A stretch of 64,000 nucleotides of DNA from Mycobacterium sp. JS623 (GTDB lineage Bacteria; Actinomycetota; Actinomycetes; Mycobacteriales; Mycobacteriaceae), in the NCBI RefSeq assembly GCF_000328565.1, contig NC_019966.1:682001-746000 (forward strand), in the 5' to 3' direction. This document shows positions 57,859-64,000 of the stretch, one piece after another (the first letter of the stretch is position 1; each line of letters starts with the position of its first letter). The notes under the pieces were generated by a model that was not told where the DNA came from, did no database searches, and saw only the letters and a program-made list of their open reading frames with translations. The translations under genes were made by a program, and so were the position numbers.

Positions 57859-59310
57859 TTGTCTAACAACAGAATTGGTCACTTGCTGACGCTGATCGCC
57901 GCAACGTTGGCCTGGCTCGTTGCGGTTCTCGCCATGACGGAAGCGACGCACGTATCGATGGCCGTCGTCGTGCCGCTGACCCTGGTTTTCGGCCTCCTGG
58001 TCGGCGCTGTGAGCTGGGCGGTCGCCAGCGGCCCGATGCCCGGCTGGTCGAACACCGTCGGGCGCGGCGCTGTCGCGGTCGCGGTCGGCGCCGTCGTCGG
58101 TGAACTCGCCGCCGTCGTGGTCTTCTCCGGGCCCATCGACCGGGTTCTCGACGAGCGCGCCGCCCGCAGCGCAGACACCACGCCCGCCGTCGCACAGGCT
58201 GCCACCGCGCTCGATCGCACCCGCGCCGCCCGCTCCGCGCTCGACGCCGCGGTGGACGACGCCGGACACCAGCGCGACGCGGCGCTCGTCGTCGCGCGGT
58301 GTGAGTTCCACCCGTCACCCGCCTGCCCCCAGACGCACATCACCGGCGTGCCCGGCACCGGGCCCGAAACACGCACGGCAACAGACTTTCTCGCAGACAC
58401 CCAGCGACAGCTTGACACGGCCGTGGCCAACCGTGATCGATTGACGCCCAGGCTCGACTCCGAAATCGTGACCGGCGAGCAGGCGCTGCAGCAGGCCCGC
58501 GCGTCGGCGATGAAAGACGTCGACCGCGGTCTGGGCGCGCGCTGGGTCGCGATGAACGAGCACACACTCGCCAACCCCGGTGCCTTGCTGCTGCGGCTGG
58601 TGACGATCGCGTTCTTTGCGCTGCTGTTGCTCTTGCCCCTGATCCTGAGGCTATGGCGCGGTCAGACGAGCCACGATCGGGGTATCGCCGCGCGCGCCGA
58701 GGTCGAGCGCGCCGAACTGGACGCCGACACCGCGATCGCAGTCAAGCGTGCCGAAGTGCGCGCAGCGGTCGAAACTCTTTGGGCCGAACAGCAATTGGCC
58801 AGTGCCAGGCTGGCGGTCGAGGCGCAGGCGGAGATCGACCGCGAGCAGCAGCGCCGCCGCGTCATGGAAGCGCTCGAAGAGGTGCCACTGCATGCGCACT
58901 CCGAACGGGTCGCTGAGCCGACCCCCGAGTTGCCCGCGGCGGAAGCGTCGGACAACCTGCCCGCGCTGGTGGAGGATGAGGCGAAACCGGGCACGTCGTT
59001 GATCCCAACGATCCCGACGATCCCGGACGTCACGAAGGCTGCGGCACGATGGCTGCGTCCTTTCGTGCCGCCGATCATCGCGACAGCGATCGACACCACC
59101 ACCAAGCCATTGCGCAGTGCACGCCAGGTGTTCGAGGAAACAGAGGAAATCCACTTCTCGCTGCGACGAACGCACAAGGTGAGCGTCCAGTCGGAGGAAC
59201 ACGGGTCGGTGGTGTCGTCAACGGAGAGTCAACAAACGATGACAGCGCCCGACGCACACCCAGAACTGCGCGAAATCGACGGCCCTCGCCAGCTGCCATC
59301 AGCGAAGTAG
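57859..59310 (+). CDS. DUF4407-like membrane protein with coiled coil
   Basis: 483 residues; TTG 57859 with GGGGGAG upstream. Four TM segments (about 8-28, 34-55, 70-92, 245-270) with a large loop containing coiled-coil-like Ala/Arg/Asp helices (ALDRTRAARSALDAAVDDAGHQRD) and two Cys (VARCEFHPSPACPQ). After the last TM comes a cytoplasmic coil (AEVERAELDADTAIAVKRAE) and an acidic tail. This layout is DUF4407, unknown function, often in mycobacteria. Last gene before the P450. Confidence 0.85.
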   Translation: MSNNRIGHLLTLIAATLAWLVAVLAMTEATHVSMAVVVPLTLVFGLLVGAVSWAVASGPMPGWSNTVGRGAVAVAVGAVVGELAAVVVFSGPIDRVLDERAARSADTTPAVAQAATALDRTRAARSALDAAVDDAGHQRDAALVVARCEFHPSPACPQTHITGVPGTGPETRTATDFLADTQRQLDTAVANRDRLTPRLDSEIVTGEQALQQARASAMKDVDRGLGARWVAMNEHTLANPGALLLRLVTIAFFALLLLLPLILRLWRGQTSHDRGIAARAEVERAELDADTAIAVKRAEVRAAVETLWAEQQLASARLAVEAQAEIDREQQRRRVMEALEEVPLHAHSERVAEPTPELPAAEASDNLPALVEDEAKPGTSLIPTIPTIPDVTKAAARWLRPFVPPIIATAIDTTTKPLRSARQVFEETEEIHFSLRRTHKVSVQSEEHGSVVSSTESQQTMTAPDAHPELREIDGPRQLPSAK

Positions 59311-59415
59311 GTCAGCCCTCGGGGTGGCAACCGGGATCTGACCCCAGTCGGGATGCTGCTTCTCGGCCTTCACGCAAGGTTTTCAACCGCGCATCGCACG
59401 AGTAGCCTGTTAGGC

Positions 59416-60771
59416 ATGAGTCAAATAGCGGCGTCAGCGTTGCCGCCGGGCCCTCCGCTTCCAAAGTGGCTCCAGATGATCGTGTTCCTGCGGTATTGGC
59501 CGCGGTTCGTTGCCGCATGTAGGCGTCGCTACGGCAAGGTGTTCACGATTCGCGCCGCGATGACGCCGACGATGGTGTATCTGACCGATCCAGCCGAGAT
59601 CAAGAAGGTGTTCGCAGGCGACCCGAGCGTCTTTCACGCCGGCGAGGCCAACGCGATCCTTGGCGGTCTGCTCGGTGACACCTCGGTGCTGGTGGTCGAC
59701 GATGACGTGCATCGCGAACGGCGACGCCTGATGTTGCCGCCGTTTCACCGCGACGCGGTCGCGAGGCAAGTCGAGGAGATGACGCAGATCGCCGGCGCGA
59801 ACATCGACGGATGGCCGGTGGGCCAGCCGTTCGCAGTCGCGCCGAAGGCGTCGGAGATCACGCTCGAGGTGATCCTGCGGACTGTCATCGGCGCGAGCGA
59901 TCCGGCGCGACTTGCGGCGTTGCGCGCGGTCATGCCAAAGCTGTTGAACGTCAACCAATGGGCGTCGTTCGCGATCGCGTGGCCGCACCTGCAACGCCGC
60001 CGCCCCTGGCGGAGGCTGGGGGAACGCATCCAAGAAGCCGACCGATTGCTTTACGCCGAGATCGCCGAGCGTCGCGCCGATCCTCATCTTGACGAGCGCA
60101 CCGACGCGTTGGCCATGCTGGTGCGCTCCACCGACGAAGACGGGCGCACACTCAGCGACCGCGAACTGCGCGACCAGTTGATGACTTTGCTTGTCGCGGG
60201 CCATGATACGACTGCTACCGCACTGTCGTGGGCGCTCGAAAGGTTGACGCGCCACCCCGCGATTCTCCAAAAGGCGATCCAGGCGGCCGACACCGGCGAC
60301 GACGAGTATTTGGATGCGGTGGCCAAGGAGACACTGCGGATCCGCCCGGTAGTGCCGGACGTGGGACGCGTGCTGAAGGCGCCGGTGGAGCTGGCTGGCT
60401 ACCAATTGCCTGCCGGGGTGATGGTGGTGCCTGCAATTGGATTGGTGCACAGCGACTCCGAGTTGTATCCCGATGCGGAGCGATTCGATCCGGACCGGAT
60501 GCTCGGTGCGACGTTGAGCCCGACGACATGGTTCCCGTTCGGTGGCGGCAACCGTCGCTGCCTCGGCGCGACGTTCGCGATGGTCGAGATGCGGATCGTG
60601 CTGCGTGAGATTCTGCGTCGGGTCGAGTTGGCGACGACGACGGCGCCTGACGAGACGCAGAAGGTCAAGCACGTGATCTTCGTGCCGCGCCACGGCGGAC
60701 GGATTCGCGTGCGCGCGCGGCGACCGGTGACGCGTGAATCGTCCGTAACGCAGGTGACCGCCGGCGGTTGA
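59416..60771 (+). CDS. cytochrome P450 (CYP135-like)
   Basis: 451 residues from ATG 59416 (MSQIAASALPPGPPLPKWLQ). I-helix oxygen-binding AGHDTTATALSWALE (about residue 260), ExxR in AKETLRIRPVVPD (about 305), heme-binding FGGGNRRCLGATFAM (Cys about 395). N-terminal PPGPPLPKW is membrane-association-like. Synteny with M. tuberculosis Rv0568 (CYP135B1) suggests that the backbone resumes here. Substrate unknown. Confidence 0.93.
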   Translation: MSQIAASALPPGPPLPKWLQMIVFLRYWPRFVAACRRRYGKVFTIRAAMTPTMVYLTDPAEIKKVFAGDPSVFHAGEANAILGGLLGDTSVLVVDDDVHRERRRLMLPPFHRDAVARQVEEMTQIAGANIDGWPVGQPFAVAPKASEITLEVILRTVIGASDPARLAALRAVMPKLLNVNQWASFAIAWPHLQRRRPWRRLGERIQEADRLLYAEIAERRADPHLDERTDALAMLVRSTDEDGRTLSDRELRDQLMTLLVAGHDTTATALSWALERLTRHPAILQKAIQAADTGDDEYLDAVAKETLRIRPVVPDVGRVLKAPVELAGYQLPAGVMVVPAIGLVHSDSELYPDAERFDPDRMLGATLSPTTWFPFGGGNRRCLGATFAMVEMRIVLREILRRVELATTTAPDETQKVKHVIFVPRHGGRIRVRARRPVTRESSVTQVTAGG

Positions 60772-60837
60772 GGCCCATCTGCCGGGTCGCCCACGCCCGG
60801 CAACTCCGATCGCACGCGCGGTACTCGGCGAATTCCG

Positions 60838-61851
60838 TTACTCAGCCAGCAGGTTGACGGCACGGCCGAAAACGCGCGGAAACTGCGCTGCCGCAGGCAC
60901 AATCAGCGGCCTCAGAGGCGACGCGCTTCCCCGTAGCACCCCCGCTGTCAGCAACCGGTACCGCCGTGACATTCGCCGCCAGCGGCGGTCATAGTCCTGC
61001 GGGCGGTCGGCTACCACACACTCGACCGCGAGCTTCGCCGCCCCGAACGCGATGCCAAGCCCCTCTCCGGTCAACGCATCGACATAGCCGGCGGCGTCGC
61101 CGACCAACAGTACCCGGCCCGCAGTCCTGCCAATTACCTTCTGCTGCAACGGCCCAGCCGCCCTGTCCGGACCATGCGCACAACCCTGCACCCGCTGCTG
61201 CAACCCGGGAAACGCAGCCAGGTGCTGATCGAAACCACCCTTGCGCGACGTGAGGATCGCAACGCCCACGCAGTCCTCGGCCACCGGCGTGACGTAGGCC
61301 TCGGCACCGTCGGACCAGTACACCTCGACGCAATCGCTCCACGGCGTCATCACATGATGACGGCGAATACCCCACCGCCGCGGACCTCGAGACGGCTGGG
61401 CCAGGCCCAGCGCCATGCGGATCGGCGAGTGCAATCCGTCGGCCGCGGCCAAGTACCTGGAGCGAAAACCGCTGCAGTACACCGACGTTGCGCTCTGGCT
61501 CACCGGTCCGATCTCGCCGTGCTCGATGCGCACCCCAGCCGCGGCGGCCGTCTCCAACAACCCTGCGTGCAGCGCCGTTCTGCGCACGCCACGCCCGGCG
61601 CCGCCGCGGAACCGCCCTGTCACGCTGTGGTTGTCGTCGAGGTACGTGATGCCGTGAAACGGCTTACCCGGTGGATGCACGCCAAGACTGTCCAACAACG
61701 CCAGCGCGTGCGGCATCAGACCCTCGCCGCATGCTTTGTCCACCGGGCCGTGGCGCCGCTCAACGACGACGACTTCCAGCCCTGCGCGCGCACCGAAGAT
61801 CGCGGCGGCCAGCCCGGCAGGTCCGCCGCCCGCCACGAGCAAGTCGATCAT
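60838..61851 (-). CDS. FAD-dependent monooxygenase (geranylgeranyl-reductase-type)
   Basis: 337 residues from ATG 61851 (MIDLLVAGGGPAGLAAAIFG). FAD motif GGGPAGLAAAIF (about 8-19), DKACGEGLMPHAL (about 38-50) and LVGDAAGYVDALTGEGLG (about 275-292). In actinobacterial phenolic-lipid clusters (S. griseus SrsC) a flavoprotein in this position hydroxylates alkylresorcinol rings. Its start overlaps the stop of the methyltransferase by 4 nt (ATGA). Confidence 0.9.
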   Translation of the reverse strand: MIDLLVAGGGPAGLAAAIFGARAGLEVVVVERRHGPVDKACGEGLMPHALALLDSLGVHPPGKPFHGITYLDDNHSVTGRFRGGAGRGVRRTALHAGLLETAAAAGVRIEHGEIGPVSQSATSVYCSGFRSRYLAAADGLHSPIRMALGLAQPSRGPRRWGIRRHHVMTPWSDCVEVYWSDGAEAYVTPVAEDCVGVAILTSRKGGFDQHLAAFPGLQQRVQGCAHGPDRAAGPLQQKVIGRTAGRVLLVGDAAGYVDALTGEGLGIAFGAAKLAVECVVADRPQDYDRRWRRMSRRYRLLTAGVLRGSASPLRPLIVPAAAQFPRVFGRAVNLLAE

Positions 61852-62351
61852 CGCAGCCTCGCCAGTGCAGCGTTCTCTACACCGATGCGAGTCCGCAGCA
61901 CAACCGCATTCAGGACTGTGAACACCACCGCCGTCACCCACGCCGTGTGCACCAACGGCAATGCGATCCCTTCGGCGACGACCGCGACATAGTTCGGATG
62001 TGAGAAAAACCGGTACGGCCCACCGGTCACTCGCACCGCGTCGGGAATGACGACGACGCGAGTGTTCCATTGGTGGCCAAGCGTCGTGATGCACCACCAG
62101 CGCAATCCCTGCGCGGCTAGCACGACCGCCAACATCGGCCAGCCCAGGGCGGGCAGGAATGGGCGATACTTGGCTTCGACAAGGCAGCCCGCCAGCAGGG
62201 CGGTGTGCAACGTCACCATCGCCGGATAGTGACGCGCACCGAGCTCAACGCCGCCGCGAGCCCGACTCCACGACAGATTGCGTTGCGAGACAACAAGTTC
62301 CGCAATCCGTTCGACCGCCACAGCGGCGATCAACAGCGCATAGGCGACCAT
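61848..62351 (-). CDS. isoprenylcysteine carboxyl-methyltransferase-like membrane protein
   Basis: 167 residues, ATG 62351, 2 nt after the polyketide synthase stop. Several TM segments (VAYALLIAAVAVERIAELV; MVTLHTALLAGCLVEA; MLAVVLAAQGLRWWC) and the SAM-binding ICMT signature GPYRFFSHPNYVAVVAEG near residue 115. In type III PKS clusters such proteins (SrsB-like) O-methylate the phenolic product. It is overlapped at its end by the flavoprotein gene. Confidence 0.88.
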   Translation of the reverse strand: MVAYALLIAAVAVERIAELVVSQRNLSWSRARGGVELGARHYPAMVTLHTALLAGCLVEAKYRPFLPALGWPMLAVVLAAQGLRWWCITTLGHQWNTRVVVIPDAVRVTGGPYRFFSHPNYVAVVAEGIALPLVHTAWVTAVVFTVLNAVVLRTRIGVENAALARLR

Positions 62352-62353
62352 GC

Positions 62354-63415
62354 TCAGTGCCAGCGCAACAACACCAGTTCGGCGCAGAACCCGGGCCCCA
62401 TCGCCATCAGCATGCCCGGCGTACCGCTTGGCGGCGGCTTGGCGCGGGCATCGCGCAGAATATGCAGCACCGACGCCGACGAGACGTTGCCGATCTCGGC
62501 CAGCGATCGCCACGACAACTCCAATGCCGCGTCGTCGAGGCCAAGCGCGCCGTGGATTGCCTCCAAAACCCTTGGCCCGCCTGGGTGCGACACCCACGAG
62601 CCGATGTCGTCGACCATCAGATCGTGCTCGGCGAGGAAGCCGGTGACGTCGTCGGCGAAATACTTGTCGATGAGGTCAGGCAGATCGGGCGACAGAACCA
62701 GCTGGAAGCCGGAAGCGCCGACGTCCCAACCCATTATGTCCAGGGAGTCGGGGTACATCCGACTGCGTGTGGCGAGCACGTCGGGTCCGGCCACCCCGTC
62801 CTGAAGGCCGCGACGGTCGCCGACGGCGACGACGGCGGCAGCGCCGTCTGCGAACAGCGCGCTGCCGACGAGCGTGGCCATCGTCGGCTCAGCGGCCGCA
62901 TACATCAGCGAGCACAACTCGACGGATACCAACACGGCGACGTCGTCGGGTGCCCCGCGCAGATAGTCGTGCAGTCGAGCGATGCCCGCGGCGCCTGCCA
63001 CGCAGCCGAGGCCGAAGATCGGAATGCGACGCACATCGGGCCGCAGACCCAGCCGGCCGGCGATCCGGGCATCCAGCGACGGCACCGCAATTCCGGTGAC
63101 CGTGGTCGTGGCGATGAGGTCGACGTCGGCGGGCTGCAGGCCGGCGTCCTCGAGTGCACCTGACAAGGCCTTGCAGCCCAGCTCGACGGCGTGCTCGATG
63201 AAGAGGTCGTTGGTTTGACCGAAGTCGCCGAGCATCGGGTACTCGTCGATCGGAAGGATGAGATTCCTGCCGTCGACCTTCGCGCTGGCGTGCAGGCTGC
63301 GCACCGCCTGCTCGTATCCGGCGAAGGCCGGGGCCGCGACGAACGCGTCGGTGATCTCGTCCTGGCTGTACCGATGCGGAGGCACAACTCCGTGTACGCC
63401 TGCAATAACACTCAC
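62354..63415 (-). CDS. type III polyketide synthase
   Basis: 353 residues, GTG 63415 ([20 protein letters not shown]). Chalcone-synthase-like: catalytic Cys in [12 protein letters not shown] (about 138), His in [14 protein letters not shown] (about 275), and Asn in [11 protein letters not shown] (about 308). It condenses malonyl-CoA units onto an acyl-CoA starter. Neighbour genes (membrane methyltransferase, flavin hydroxylase, MMPL) suggest an alkylresorcinol/alkylquinone-type phenolic lipid rather than a pyrone. Confidence 0.95.
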   Translation of the reverse strand: MSVIAGVHGVVPPHRYSQDEITDAFVAAPAFAGYEQAVRSLHASAKVDGRNLILPIDEYPMLGDFGQTNDLFIEHAVELGCKALSGALEDAGLQPADVDLIATTTVTGIAVPSLDARIAGRLGLRPDVRRIPIFGLGCVAGAAGIARLHDYLRGAPDDVAVLVSVELCSLMYAAAEPTMATLVGSALFADGAAAVVAVGDRRGLQDGVAGPDVLATRSRMYPDSLDIMGWDVGASGFQLVLSPDLPDLIDKYFADDVTGFLAEHDLMVDDIGSWVSHPGGPRVLEAIHGALGLDDAALELSWRSLAEIGNVSSASVLHILRDARAKPPPSGTPGMLMAMGPGFCAELVLLRWH

Positions 63416-63418
63416 TCA

Positions 63419-64000
63419 CTAGACACGTGGCCCGGAGCCGGTGGGTTCGATCTCGCCACTGTGCGGTTCCTGCGCAGGTGCTTGACCTTCGCTGAGGCCG
63501 AGTCGTCGGTGCAAAGCGACCATCCACCGCGGTGCCCACCAATTCCATTGGCCCATAACGTGCATGAACGCAGGCACCAGCACCATCCGCACCAGCGTCG
63601 CGTCGACCATGATCGCGAGCGTCAGCCCTAGGCCGAACAATTTCATGACCGCCACCTCGGAGGCCATCAACGCCGCGAACGAAATCGACATGATCAGCGC
63701 GGCGGCGGTGATGATCCGCCCCGTGTAGGCGATGCCGCGGGCGACGCTCTCGTCGCTGTCGGCTCGGGTCCTGACTCGGCCTTCCGGCGTCGGCCGAGCG
63801 ACGCCGGCAGCCAGCCAGAATTCCCGAATCCTTGAAACCAGGAACACCTCGTAGTCCATCGAAAGGCCGAACGCGATGCAGAACAACAGGACGGGAATGT
63901 TGGCTACCAATGTCCCGGTCGGTGTGGTGCCCAGTGCACCAAGATGGCCGTCCTGGAAGATCCACACCATCGCCCCGAACGCCGCCGTCAGCGAAAGTAT
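63419..64000 (-). CDS. MMPL/RND-family transporter, 5'-truncated by window edge
   Basis: C-terminal 193 residues of an MMPL protein; the start lies beyond 64000. Visible TM segments and family motifs: LLFCIAFGLSMDYEVFLVSRIRE, GIAYTGRIITAAALIMSISFAAL, and LGLTLAIMVDATLVRMVLVPAFM. The GLSMDYEVF motif carries the Asp-Tyr pair for proton transfer in MmpL proteins. Stop is 3 nt before the polyketide synthase start, so export of the phenolic product is likely. Confidence 0.93.
   Translation of the reverse strand: MLSLTAAFGAMVWIFQDGHLGALGTTPTGTLVANIPVLLFCIAFGLSMDYEVFLVSRIREFWLAAGVARPTPEGRVRTRADSDESVARGIAYTGRIITAAALIMSISFAALMASEVAVMKLFGLGLTLAIMVDATLVRMVLVPAFMHVMGQWNWWAPRWMVALHRRLGLSEGQAPAQEPHSGEIEPTGSGPRV

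Overview
The window is a GC-rich actinobacterial chromosome segment, almost certainly from a Mycobacterium or Mycolicibacterium. The evidence is frequent GTG starts, several F420-type oxidoreductases (PPOX, Ddn-like, LLM), many FadD ligases, a cutinase, an MMPL transporter, a giant CtpH-like P-type ATPase, and a gene order that, from memory, follows M. tuberculosis Rv0547c to Rv0568. Landmarks of that order are SDR, menB, fadD8, amidohydrolase, menC, bpoC, menD, Rv0556-like, mgtA, menG/ubiE, menJ, grcC1, htpX, gpdA1, the YajQ-family gene and CYP135-type P450. No database search was possible, so names rest on motifs, lengths and synteny.

Bases 1-38,800 are the menaquinone-centred backbone. MenD, MenC and MenB build the naphthoquinone ring, GrcC1 makes the prenyl chain, MenG (UbiE-type) methylates and MenJ saturates the chain. 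Accessory genes are interleaved: an F420H2-dependent quinone-reductase-family gene overlapping menB, an ECF42-type sigma factor and a YCII protein, a CoA-ligase/SDR lipid set, an AraC/PfpI pair, a DUF559 endonuclease-like gene bracketed by two copies of a palindromic element, and a three-gene CtpH module between menG and menJ.

A tRNA-Tyr gene lies at 38,816. A degenerate copy of its 3' half lies at 44,410, so 38.86-44.45 kb looks like an old tRNA-integrated island. It carries a truncated IS481-family transposase, an IS110-family element, a HigBA toxin-antitoxin pair with a palindromic operator, an alpha/beta-hydrolase-adenylate cyclase fusion and a PAS-ANTAR regulator, but no visible integrase. 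From 44.5 to 59.3 kb the content is still accessory: a frameshifted cadherin-like pseudogene, a hydrolase-LuxR fusion, secreted proteins, an arsenic operon (arsR | arsI/cadI-aquaporin-arsC), a permease/flavoenzyme/SDR/FadD run, a tiny acidic repeat protein, a cutinase and a DUF4407-like membrane protein.

The backbone resumes with the CYP135-like P450 at 59.4 kb. The window ends in a four-gene minus-strand operon (MMPL transporter, type III polyketide synthase, isoprenylcysteine-methyltransferase-like protein, FAD monooxygenase) that resembles alkylresorcinol/phenolic-lipid loci. The observations I rate highest are the DUF559 gene with its flanking palindromes, the two small proteins flanking CtpH that share a membrane motif, the tRNA-Tyr island boundary, and the menB/quinone-reductase coupling.
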